Shown: piece after piece, positions 7,336 through 15,742 of the stretch
Position numbering within the stretch: position 1 is the stretch's first letter
Layout: each line of letters begins with the position of its first letter
Assembly: GCA_023409535.1 (NCBI GenBank)
Contig: JAEYGZ010000046.1
Span: 62,001-126,000 of the forward strand
Reading direction: 5' to 3'
DNA from: Bacillota bacterium
GTDB taxonomy: Bacteria; Bacillota; Clostridia; Lachnospirales; Lachnospiraceae
DNA length: 64,000 nt
Made by a program: the position numbers and the translations under genes
Notes under the pieces: generated by a model
Database searches by the model: none
The model's input: only the letters and a program-made list of their open reading frames with translations
Told to the model about the DNA's origin: nothing

Positions 7336-9375
7336 ATGGATCTATTTGATCTTAAAACTATCATTATTATGATTATTGCACTATCAATCGTTATGCCGAT
7401 TGTCTGGCTATTAATAGAGAATAAGGATAGAAGCGATAAGGCAAAGAATAATTACGGTGCAACCTTGTTCCTTAAAAAAGTAAAATATAATCCTTCTCAT
7501 AGAATATATCTATATCTTTCCAAAGTGCCTGTCACAAGTAATTATATACAAAAGATAAGCAGGAGATATGAGATTATATCACCGGAAAGTCCGGAAACGA
7601 TAGAAAGAAAGACGATGATACTGACCTGTGTTACCTTTTCACTCTGTGTCTTGAATATAATTCTGACCTCTATGCTGGGGCTTTCGCTTCATAATTATGT
7701 GCTATCCATTTACTTGATATTTGTAATTAATAATGAAGTAATTAATTATTTTGTAAGCACAGAAGAGATTAAGCTCTTAGATGAGCTTGAACGGTTTGTT
7801 ACAAATGTTGGAGATAATTATTTTAATCGGTATCATATTGATGATGCAATCCTGGATGCTATTGACGGACAAATGTTGGAGGGAATGAAGACTCATGCCA
7901 AGCTTCTTCATGAAATTGTAACCTCCAATGAGATACCGGATGATGTGGCAGGATATAATCAAAGGATGCATAATAAATATCTGAAAATGTTTCTGTCTCT
8001 TTGTATTAATGTGATAGAGCATGGCGATAAAAAAATGAATGGCCAGAGGCTGCTTACCCACAATCTGCTAAGTCTTAAAAAAGAAATTAATCTTGAATAT
8101 TTAAAGCAGAAGAAGTTAAGATATGTATTCTCCGGATCAATATTTGTGGCTGTGGTGGTTTGCATACCTTTAACATGGATTCAAAGCTTCGGGGTATCAG
8201 TAGCTCCAGATTTGGAAAGGATTTATAAAAGTCAAGTTGGAATTCTATATATAGGGTTAATATTCCTTGCTTCCGCCTTTATGTATGTCATAATTAATAA
8301 TGCCAAAGAGATTAAAAAACCGCAGGTTAAAACCTATACATATCTAAAAAAGCTGGAGACAAGCCTTATAATAAAAGCAGCACTTAATAATTTCAGTAAC
8401 AAATTCTACAGAATTATGATCTTACTCCAAGAAATGTTAAAACGTCTTGGTGAGTCGATAACTCCCAGGCAATTGATACTTAAAAGTATTCTTACTTCAC
8501 TGGCTGCCTTTACGGCTTGCTTGGGACTCTTCTTTTATATTCATGAAAATAATAAACAGTTTATTACAGAAAAAGTAATGCCTGCAGAAATCTCAGCGTT
8601 AGCTGGCACAGCTCAGATGTCAGACATGATTGAGGATATTATAATTGATTATACACATCAGTATCAGGGTAAGGAAGGGAGTGTAACTGCAGAGGAGGTT
8701 CTTTCTTCTATACAAAAGGACGATAGGATTTACAATACCGCATTAAAAGAGAAGATGTCAGTGATAGTGGCTGAAAGGGTATCAAAGTACAGAAATGAAT
8801 ACTTCAAGTGGTATGAGCTTCTGACTTGTATCGGTGTAGCCGCAGTGGCATTTGTTGTTCCCTTTTCAATGCTGTTTTATCGAAGAAAACTGCTTCAGTC
8901 TTCCATGGCAGACGAAGTATCACAGTTTAATGCAATCATTTATATGCTAATGCATTCGGATTATGTTACCGCTATGGATATTTTGGAACAGATGGAGTTA
9001 TTTGCAATTGTATTTAGGCCGTCGCTAAGAGAATGCATAAATGAATATAATTCCGGAGATATTGAGGCGTTACAAAAGCTTAAGGAGAAGGAAACCTATG
9101 GGCCATTTCAGAGGCTGGTTGATAGCCTGATTAAATGTGATGAGGTTGCAATATCAGAGGCTTTTAACAAAATAAGTGCCGATCGGGAAAATTATTATGA
9201 AAGGCGAAAGCAGGAAGATGAGATAACAATACAAAAACGAGTCGATAATATCGCTCCCCTTGCGTGGCTTCCAGGGTTTCTTGTAATCATTTATTTAGTT
9301 TTACCTCTGCTTTATGCCGGTATGAAGGAACTAATGGCACTAAAAACGATGATACAGGAGATGGGTATCGTTTAA
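7336..9375 (+). CDS. TadB/TadC-like platform protein, two modules in one chain
   Basis: A 679-residue membrane protein with predicted TM segments near residues 8-27, 94-137 (two), 264-283, 302-320, 385-403, 494-515 and 641-663. Two cytoplasmic helical regions, about 145-260 and 516-640, sit where T2SSF domains sit in TadB and TadC. The second (SQFNAIIYMLMHSDYVTAMD, and an end with LAWLPGFLVIIYLVLP) is the clearer match; the first (LDELERFVTNVGDNYF) is a recognisable but diverged copy. TadB and TadC are normally separate ~300-residue proteins, so this appears to be a fusion of both. It follows the ATPase by 9 nt with a GGAGG site. Role: inner-membrane platform of the pilus or secretion machine. 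Confidence 0.75.
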   Translation: MDLFDLKTIIIMIIALSIVMPIVWLLIENKDRSDKAKNNYGATLFLKKVKYNPSHRIYLYLSKVPVTSNYIQKISRRYEIISPESPETIERKTMILTCVTFSLCVLNIILTSMLGLSLHNYVLSIYLIFVINNEVINYFVSTEEIKLLDELERFVTNVGDNYFNRYHIDDAILDAIDGQMLEGMKTHAKLLHEIVTSNEIPDDVAGYNQRMHNKYLKMFLSLCINVIEHGDKKMNGQRLLTHNLLSLKKEINLEYLKQKKLRYVFSGSIFVAVVVCIPLTWIQSFGVSVAPDLERIYKSQVGILYIGLIFLASAFMYVIINNAKEIKKPQVKTYTYLKKLETSLIIKAALNNFSNKFYRIMILLQEMLKRLGESITPRQLILKSILTSLAAFTACLGLFFYIHENNKQFITEKVMPAEISALAGTAQMSDMIEDIIIDYTHQYQGKEGSVTAEEVLSSIQKDDRIYNTALKEKMSVIVAERVSKYRNEYFKWYELLTCIGVAAVAFVVPFSMLFYRRKLLQSSMADEVSQFNAIIYMLMHSDYVTAMDILEQMELFAIVFRPSLRECINEYNSGDIEALQKLKEKETYGPFQRLVDSLIKCDEVAISEAFNKISADRENYYERRKQEDEITIQKRVDNIAPLAWLPGFLVIIYLVLPLLYAGMKELMALKTMIQEMGIV

Positions 9376-9407
9376 ATAAAAAATTTAATCAAGAGAGGGT
9401 ATGAATT

Positions 9408-9890
9408 ATGAACACAAACAATATTTCACAAGCATTTAAAATCATTATGTTCGCAATTACTGCAATCATTGTATGCGTAGTTTGCGTAGTAGCAATTAAA
9501 ACCACCAACGAGGGTAAGGCAATGGTAAATGCCGGGACCACACAGGTAAAGGAAATGACCGAGACCTACGCGAATATTGACAAGGCTTCCTATGATAATA
9601 CAAATCTGATTGGATCAGCATTGGCAGATTTGATTAATGAGGTGGTTGACGAAAAGGAACCAATTTGCATCAGAGTTATTACAAGATCAAATGGTATATC
9701 AGGTTTCACTGATTATAACAAAAAATTGAATAGCACTAAAAATGGTCTGGATACTGCTGACGGTGTGCTTTTTATCGAGACAAATGTCAATGATGCTGAT
9801 TATATCAACCCGAATGCTCAATTCACCGGAAAGATTTATAAGGATACTAATAAAAATATTATAGCAATTGAGTTTAAACAGATGGATTAG
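9408..9890 (+). CDS. Pilin-like protein 1 (N-terminal TM, paralogous trio)
   Basis: A 160-residue protein with a short polar N-terminus (about 12 residues), then FKIIMFAITAIIVCVVCVVA, a single TM helix, and a mostly polar external domain. It shares the opening M-x-[TV]-x-[NS]-[IL]-S, the TM segment, and a motif near residue 66 (LIGSALADLI) with the next two genes. Order after ATPase and platform genes is that of pilins in Tad loci. The classic Flp prepilin site (G followed by xxxxEY) is absent, so processing, if any, differs. Likely the structural subunits of the appendage, or a pseudopilin-like piston. The family is not recognised by name. Confidence 0.6.
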   Translation: MNTNNISQAFKIIMFAITAIIVCVVCVVAIKTTNEGKAMVNAGTTQVKEMTETYANIDKASYDNTNLIGSALADLINEVVDEKEPICIRVITRSNGISGFTDYNKKLNSTKNGLDTADGVLFIETNVNDADYINPNAQFTGKIYKDTNKNIIAIEFKQMD

Positions 9891-9916
9891 TAATCAGTTG
9901 AAAGGAAATGGCACAA

Positions 9917-10396
9917 ATGAGAACAAGCAATTTATCAAATGTATTTAAAATTATAGTCTTCGTAATTGCGGCCATAATCGTCTGTGTTATATGTGGTATT
10001 GCAATCGGTACAACAAATACCGGAAAAGCTTTGGTAAATAATTCAACAACTCAGATTAAAAATATAGCAGGAGATAACGGTGATATCAAAGAAGCTTCCC
10101 TGGATGGGAACACGCTTCTTGGAAGTGAGGTTGTTGCATTAATCGAAGATGCTATTGAAACCGGTGAGCAGCTGTCGGTTGTGGTATCAACGCTTGCCGG
10201 ATCAAGAACGGATTACAATTACATCTATGATAATATGAAAAACTCGATTTCAACCTCTTCGTCCGGCGATGGAACTAAGACACTGCAAGCTAGCTCGGCA
10301 CAGCCAAACTATATCAATAAGGATGCATTATTCCTATGTGACGTTAAGAAAAGTGAAAATGATAAAATCATTTGTCTATGGTTTGAGCAACAATAG
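9917..10396 (+). CDS. Pilin-like protein 2
   Basis: The closest paralogue of the preceding gene, about 160 residues from the ATG at 9917. That start is chosen over the ATG at 9908 because AAAGGAA then lies at a normal distance and the N-terminus MRTSNLSNVFKIIVF aligns with MNTNNISQAFKIIMF. The TM helix runs to about residue 32 (IAAIIVCVICGIAIG), followed by TTNTGKALVNNSTTQI. The motif LLGSEVVALIEDA repeats that of the other two. The external domain has a low-complexity Ser/Thr stretch (SISTSSSGDG). Same inferred role as pilin-like subunit. Confidence 0.6.
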   Translation: MRTSNLSNVFKIIVFVIAAIIVCVICGIAIGTTNTGKALVNNSTTQIKNIAGDNGDIKEASLDGNTLLGSEVVALIEDAIETGEQLSVVVSTLAGSRTDYNYIYDNMKNSISTSSSGDGTKTLQASSAQPNYINKDALFLCDVKKSENDKIICLWFEQQ

Positions 10397-10421
10397 CTAA
10401 GGATATGGAAGGGTATCAAAT

Positions 10422-10871
10422 ATGAAAGTGGGCAGTATTTCATCCGCATTAAAACTCATACTATTTTCCGTTTCTGTACTAATCACTTGTGTGGTGGTCT
10501 TTGTTGGAATCACTGCATCTCAGGAAGCAAAGAAGATAAGCAGTGGAGTGATTGATCAGATGACGGAGTTGAATAATGACATATCAGACAGTGGGATTAT
10601 GATGTTCGATGGCACTGAGGTTTACGGCTCAGAGGTTATTAATTTTATGAAAAAGACTTTGGGTGATTGTGCTGCAAACGAAACATCACCGGTTTATTTG
10701 TATGTTAAGACTTCCACCTCTGAAAACACATATATTAACAGTACTTATGTCAAAAACGTCAGACAATTTACTGATGTTCAGCATTACATCAAGCCAACAG
10801 CAAAGTTTGTAGGGCAGGTAATGAAAAACACCAATGATGTTATCGTTGGTGTACGGTTCATTCAGAAGTAA
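10422..10871 (+). CDS. Pilin-like protein 3
   Basis: A 149-residue third paralogue. MKVGSISSALKLILFSVSVL matches the N-terminal pattern of the two genes before it; VYGSEVINFMKKTLGD is its version of the shared GSxVxxxI motif; and DVQHYIKPTAKFVGQV aligns with ADYINPNAQFTGKI of the first. The conserved ends, with Y-I-[NK]-P-x-A-x-F near the C-terminus, show one fold across the trio. Spacing is 25 nt from the previous gene. A hairpin at 10882-10913 follows it. Confidence 0.6.
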   Translation: MKVGSISSALKLILFSVSVLITCVVVFVGITASQEAKKISSGVIDQMTELNNDISDSGIMMFDGTEVYGSEVINFMKKTLGDCAANETSPVYLYVKTSTSENTYINSTYVKNVRQFTDVQHYIKPTAKFVGQVMKNTNDVIVGVRFIQK

Positions 10872-10881
10872 ATACACAATT

Positions 10882-10913
10882 TAAGTGCGGCTGGAGTGAT
10901 CCGGCTGCACTTA
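10882..10913 (+). terminator. Intercistronic hairpin after the pilin-like trio
   Basis: TAAGTGC pairs with GCACTTA around an 18-nt loop that can pair internally (GG with CC). There is no U-tract, so it is more likely a partial terminator or mRNA-processing site than a full stop. In pilin operons such hairpins let the major subunit be made in excess; that function here is inferred. Confidence 0.45.
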
Positions 10914-10931
10914 TAACACAGGAAGAGTACT

Positions 10932-11306
10932 ATGGGAAATTTAAAAAATTTAATAAAGGCGATTGTATCCATTTTAGTGTTTTGTATAGGTATTTATGTT
11001 TTATTAAGTGAATCAAGGTTATATATGCTGACTCTTAAGACGACCAGACAGATGGTTCATGATAATATAGTATATCAACAGTATAATATAACGGATAAAG
11101 AAATAATTACCTATACTGAGCTCATTTCAGCTTTGCTGCGCCCTTTAAATTATGATATTAAAATAAATGGACTTTTGATTAAAAAAATTGAACACAGCCC
11201 TGAAAAGATAGACGATTATGAAATCGCTGTAGGAGATTATATTAAAAGTTATCAATATGATGAAGAAGGAAATATTACTTTAATCATTTACACAGATAAG
11301 GACTAA
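10932..11306 (+). CDS. Fourth one-TM protein, possible minor pilin
   Basis: A 124-residue protein with an N-terminal hydrophobic helix at about residues 8-26 (IKAIVSILVFCIGIYVLLS) and a polar C-terminal part. ITYTELISALLRPLNYDIKI sits where the paralogous trio has its GSxVxxxI motif, and the chain ends in a beta-rich stretch (YQYDEEGNITLIIYTDKD) like theirs. Similarity is weak. It follows the intercistronic hairpin, suggesting lower expression, as for a minor subunit. No family recognised. Confidence 0.5.
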   Translation: MGNLKNLIKAIVSILVFCIGIYVLLSESRLYMLTLKTTRQMVHDNIVYQQYNITDKEIITYTELISALLRPLNYDIKINGLLIKKIEHSPEKIDDYEIAVGDYIKSYQYDEEGNITLIIYTDKD

Positions 11307-11312
11307 AAATAT

Positions 11313-12362
11313 ATGCTGGAAAATTTAATTGGTCAGAATAGTCCGTATAAATTATTTCTTAATAACTGGTATGACTTATTGGTGCTGGCGATAATGCTGC
11401 TGAGTATTATTCTAACTGCATCAATGCTGTACTATAGTCTCATTCTTGTGCCATTGCATGAATTGGGACATCTAATATTTGCTAAACTTTCCGGAGGGAC
11501 AATCATTTCCTATAGAATTATGAATTTAACATTTATAAGAAAAAATGACAGGATTAAAGTCCGAATATATACACACAAAGGGTCTGGCGGACAATGTTTA
11601 ACATATCCCGGGGAATATATGGAGGAGAGGCATCCTTTTTTTTTAGAAATGATGGGAGGTCCGATTATAGATTTCACGGTATTTCTTATCAGCCTATTAA
11701 TTTATTTGTATGTTTCATTTCCGACATATTTAGCAAACTTAGCATTTTTATGGATAGCAGCTTATGAATTGATAAGCTTTTTATTCAATGGTATCCCTAT
11801 GAAATTAATGGGCATATGCAATGATGGTATGAATACTTTACAAATGATCAGAGATAAGCAGGCAGTCAAGAGCTGGTACATTACGGCTGGAATATATAAG
11901 CAGCTGCAGGAGGGAAAGACATATAAAGATATGAGTGGAGAATTGTTTTTTCTTCCGGACAATGCCAATCTTAACAATGACATCATTGCTTATCATAAAT
12001 TAAATTACTGCTATTATTTCATGGATCTGCAGCAGTGGAATGAGGCATATGAACATCTTCAGGATATTGAATTGCATGGCAGCAGGCTTGAAAACCAAAG
12101 GATTCTTTCTGATAAGCTTTTTTTGTATATAAAGCTGGGTAAAAGTTCAGCAGAAATAGAAGCGTTATATAAAAAGACAAAAAGATTATTAAAGCAGAAC
12201 AAATATGATTTCAATAAGATTCGAGCCCGGATGGCTTATGAATTATACAAGGATCCGTCAGAAGAAAACCATAATAGGATAATCGCTGAAGTACGTAAAA
12301 TAGCAAAAACCTATCCTTATGAAGGTGAGGCTATATTTAATATTAATCTTATCATGAATTAA
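11313..12362 (+). CDS. M50-family intramembrane zinc metalloprotease
   Basis: A 349-residue protein. A TM helix at about 18-45 carries PLHELGHLIFAKLSGG; His49-Glu50-x-x-His53 is the zinc site. Around residue 113, GGPIIDF matches the Gly-Gly-Pro turn of site-2-type proteases, and CNDG (Asp171) fits the third zinc ligand motif [ND]-x-[DG]. The C-terminal ~170 residues are soluble and helix-rich with tandem Tyr/Leu repeats that look TPR-like (MDLQQWNEAYEHLQDIELHG). The family cleaves TM segments of membrane proteins. No A24 prepilin peptidase (TadV) is visible in the window. This enzyme lies where TadV might be expected, so a role in maturing the one-TM subunits is a reasonable inference. Confidence 0.75.
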   Translation: MLENLIGQNSPYKLFLNNWYDLLVLAIMLLSIILTASMLYYSLILVPLHELGHLIFAKLSGGTIISYRIMNLTFIRKNDRIKVRIYTHKGSGGQCLTYPGEYMEERHPFFLEMMGGPIIDFTVFLISLLIYLYVSFPTYLANLAFLWIAAYELISFLFNGIPMKLMGICNDGMNTLQMIRDKQAVKSWYITAGIYKQLQEGKTYKDMSGELFFLPDNANLNNDIIAYHKLNYCYYFMDLQQWNEAYEHLQDIELHGSRLENQRILSDKLFLYIKLGKSSAEIEALYKKTKRLLKQNKYDFNKIRARMAYELYKDPSEENHNRIIAEVRKIAKTYPYEGEAIFNINLIMN

Positions 12363-12388
12363 CCTGGCATATGAAAAGGGGAAAGCCG

Positions 12389-15300
12389 ATGGATACATTT
12401 ATAAGGTTTATGGCAGTAATAGTGGCGATAATTATGCTTGCGCTTTTTCCTTTACAATACATAGCACAATCACAGGATGAAACGATTGAGGACGCGACCC
12501 ATTCTTATGTGCATGAATTCGCAGAAACAGCCAGAAATCAGGGCTATATATCTTTGGATATGTATGAAGGGTTGGAGGAGAAACTTGATTACACCGGTGA
12601 GCTTTATGATTTATCCTTAACCGTTTCGCACCCTGTTACAGCATTAGAGCTGAGCAGTGCACAGACAAATGGTAATAAAGCAGAAATAAGTACTGAAAAT
12701 TTGGTATCTGAAACTAACAGGCAGCCACTTGTGCTTCAGAAAAATGAGATACAGTCCCTTGCAGCGCATGTACATACGGATGCCTGTTATGAGGGGCACA
12801 GGCATTTACCGGTTCTGGGAAATCCGGATGTGGCCAGAAATACTAAAGTATTTTTGCAGGTTGGTGCAGGATGGTTTGGTAATCAATATTATAGATATGT
12901 TGATCTCGTATGTGATGAAGACAATAAGCCAATATACTCAATTCGTATGCCAAGCAGTTTTTATAGTGCAGGGGATGTGATCGGGTGCACAGTTCTTTAT
13001 ACTTACGATAGTAATGGGAACCCAACTGAAACACGGAGAGATTTTACGGCCAAAGCAAACCCTCAGGGTACCGGTTTAAATGTCGAAGTTTATTATTACT
13101 TTCTTAATATCTTATCATGGGTTTCATCAAATAGGTATTATCGTGACGGTATGAATGAAACGTCCTATACAACCACATTTTCAGCGTTACCTTTTGGTGG
13201 TTCTCTACCTGCTTGGGATCCAGCAGGTAACAGATATAGTCTACCATATCAGGGATGTACATACTTGAATGGGCATATAGATCCTGCAGGATGTTTTCCG
13301 TTAGGGAATATGACACAGAAAGTAAACGTCAGTATGCAGTATTCGACGCAGCCTGATCTTCAACATTATTACATTGCTATTACAGATGCAAACGCTGGAC
13401 GAGAAATTCTCGTAGTAAGTGCTACTGTATATACAGGTGGTTCACATGGGGGTGCAGGGTACGGTAATAGTTTTAATTTTAATTATACAGCATTTTCACC
13501 TACAGGCGTTCTTGAGACGACTCGATATTACGCCGGAAGCCAAGATGCAACGATGGGCTTTTCACTATCACCTATTATGCAGCAGTACTTTAATTATTTC
13601 AAATCTTTACCTAATATAACGGTAACTACAGACGTTTCCAATCAGTACGGTTATACCTATGTCGCAAATGCGTACAATGTAACGTGGGCACTTAATCAGC
13701 TGTCTTACATCAAAACCGCTAAGACACCCGATGGATTTATTACAGGGAGAACAGTGTGGAAAGGAAGTCCCTATCAAGGAGGCTTCGGAAGTACCTATTC
13801 TTGCGGACTTCCGCAGGATGATACACCTGATTGTAATAGGGTAGTAACATCAATAACACCCACAAATCCCGTACAGACCGTAAATAAAGGAGAAAATATA
13901 ATAACTACAGCAACCGCAACTTACCTTGACGGGCATACCGGTACGGTCAACTGTACCAGTAATTTTAATACAAATTTAGTAGGTATACAGACAGTGACCC
14001 TTACTTATACAGGCCTTGTAGGAAATGCAAAAACAACAGGCACTAGGACCTGTACTTTAAGTGTAACCGTGAAGGAATCAAATATCCCCTCTTATCTTAC
14101 GGTCACATTGTCATCCACCACCGTATATAACGGTAATAAACCGACTTTTACTGTAGCGGTTACCTATACAAGCGGCAATACAAAGACACTGGCAGGCGGT
14201 TCCTATCATGAAAGCGGATGGAGCACAGGGCCGGGAACAAAGAATATTACATTTACTTATACGGAGAATGCAGTTACAGTATCAAAAAATATAACGATTA
14301 CGGTGTTACCTAATCTGTCAAGCATTACCGTAATACCGCCATCACAGTCGGTAAAAAGGTATTCCATCCCTTCCTTTGCCGTAACCGCGTATTATGAGAA
14401 CGGTACAAGTAAGGTGATTACCTCAGGTTATACTGTGAGCGGCTTTAATAACAAATCCCTGGGAACACAGACGGTACAGATCGCATACAGTGAGAATAAT
14501 ATTACGAAATATGCTCCGGCGACCGTTACATTCACAAAGCTCACAACGACCTGCCGGGTATGCGGTGCGAGCTATGAGCTGGATGAAAATGATACGGACA
14601 GAGGCTGCCCGGTATGCGGCAGTAAAGTGGTTAAGATTGTGGCTTCCCCATACAGAGTAACTGTTAACAGAGGCGAAGCATTGCCGATCATAGTTACTGC
14701 TACATACCAGAACGGAGTCACCGGACAGATCACCGGCTGGACAAGCAATTATGATCCAAATGTAATAGGGGTGAGGCAGGTGGAGATACAGTATATGGGG
14801 ATTACATGCACTGTCACGGCGGAAACACTCCCAGGCAAGGTTACATGTCCGATCTGCGGTAACCCTTATGATTTGAATCCGGACGGTACGGATCCCGGAT
14901 GTCCCATCTGCAGTAAAACGGTAACCGGTATTACCATTATGGAAGACAGTGTTACAATAGAGAAATTTGACATACTTCCGATAACGGTAACAGCAAAGTA
15001 TAAGGACAATCATACGGCTATGATATATGACTGGTCTGCAAATTTCATCCCTGACAGGAGAGGAACCTTTGAAGTAACAGTATACTACAAGGACTTCACC
15101 GATACAGTTATGGTTAAGGTTCTGGATGAGGATGAGATTACCTGCCCTATCTGCGGCACTGTATATAATAAATCAGAAAACCCCAATGGCTGTCCCGTTT
15201 GCTCAGTCACAATCGTCGGTATTGAGGCCAGGCTAAGAAGCGGCGGTACCCAGGTTATCTATAAAAGTGAGATAAAGTTGGAGATCACGTTAAAATACAG

Positions 15301-15742
15301 GGACAGCCACCAGGAAATTGTATATACCGGATATACCATTACGGGGTATAACCCTGAAGCGCTGGGCTTTCAAAACATAGTTGTCCATTATGAAGAGTTT
15401 ACAACCGCACTTAGAATTGAGGTAATGAAAGGGCCGGCAAGAGTGGTTTGTCCTAAGGGACATGAATACTACCTTAACGAGGATGGTACGGATCCCGGAT
15501 GCCCTTTCTGTGAGGGTTATGATAAAGACGGTGTGGTAACCTATTTTGAGGCAGCTTATACACCTGAGATATTGCAGGTTTTGATAGATACCGGAGAGTA
15601 TCACCTGAAGAAAGGAGATTATCTTACCATAACCATCATCCCAAGGAATGTCTCTGTCAGAGCAAGGCTCAGGAGGATGTTCTTCGGAACCAACAGCAGG
15701 ATTGAAAATAAGAAATTTACATACGGTGGGGAGGTATACTAA
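12389..15742 (+). CDS. Giant TadE-like surface protein with Ig-like and zinc-ribbon repeats
   Basis: 1117 residues from the ATG at 12389, preferred over 12371 because AAAGGGGAAAG then forms the ribosome site. Residues about 3-24 are one TM helix. The following HEFAETARNQGYISLDMYEG is the TadE/TadG-like stalk shared with the next gene. A His/Cys cluster (HVHTDACYEGHRH) starts at residue 127. After a large unrecognised region (about 145-490), Ig-like beta domains of ~75 residues alternate with four Cys motifs at about residues 722, 820, 919 and 1021. Each is CxxCx or CPxGH, then ~12 residues, then DGTDPGCPxC or a variant. The C-terminal ~60 residues are shared with the next gene. Likely exported and held in the membrane as part of the appendage base or tip. 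Zinc binding is inferred from the cysteines. Confidence 0.7.
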   Translation: MDTFIRFMAVIVAIIMLALFPLQYIAQSQDETIEDATHSYVHEFAETARNQGYISLDMYEGLEEKLDYTGELYDLSLTVSHPVTALELSSAQTNGNKAEISTENLVSETNRQPLVLQKNEIQSLAAHVHTDACYEGHRHLPVLGNPDVARNTKVFLQVGAGWFGNQYYRYVDLVCDEDNKPIYSIRMPSSFYSAGDVIGCTVLYTYDSNGNPTETRRDFTAKANPQGTGLNVEVYYYFLNILSWVSSNRYYRDGMNETSYTTTFSALPFGGSLPAWDPAGNRYSLPYQGCTYLNGHIDPAGCFPLGNMTQKVNVSMQYSTQPDLQHYYIAITDANAGREILVVSATVYTGGSHGGAGYGNSFNFNYTAFSPTGVLETTRYYAGSQDATMGFSLSPIMQQYFNYFKSLPNITVTTDVSNQYGYTYVANAYNVTWALNQLSYIKTAKTPDGFITGRTVWKGSPYQGGFGSTYSCGLPQDDTPDCNRVVTSITPTNPVQTVNKGENIITTATATYLDGHTGTVNCTSNFNTNLVGIQTVTLTYTGLVGNAKTTGTRTCTLSVTVKESNIPSYLTVTLSSTTVYNGNKPTFTVAVTYTSGNTKTLAGGSYHESGWSTGPGTKNITFTYTENAVTVSKNITITVLPNLSSITVIPPSQSVKRYSIPSFAVTAYYENGTSKVITSGYTVSGFNNKSLGTQTVQIAYSENNITKYAPATVTFTKLTTTCRVCGASYELDENDTDRGCPVCGSKVVKIVASPYRVTVNRGEALPIIVTATYQNGVTGQITGWTSNYDPNVIGVRQVEIQYMGITCTVTAETLPGKVTCPICGNPYDLNPDGTDPGCPICSKTVTGITIMEDSVTIEKFDILPITVTAKYKDNHTAMIYDWSANFIPDRRGTFEVTVYYKDFTDTVMVKVLDEDEITCPICGTVYNKSENPNGCPVCSVTIVGIEARLRSGGTQVIYKSEIKLEITLKYRDSHQEIVYTGYTITGYNPEALGFQNIVVHYEEFTTALRIEVMKGPARVVCPKGHEYYLNEDGTDPGCPFCEGYDKDGVVTYFEAAYTPEILQVLIDTGEYHLKKGDYLTITIIPRNVSVRARLRRMFFGTNSRIENKKFTYGGEVY

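Noticed and set aside
14423..15013. 196-codon minus-strand ORF inside the first giant surface protein
   Set aside because: No ribosome site, Cys/His-rich nonsense composition, and the plus strand has clear repeat structure in frame.
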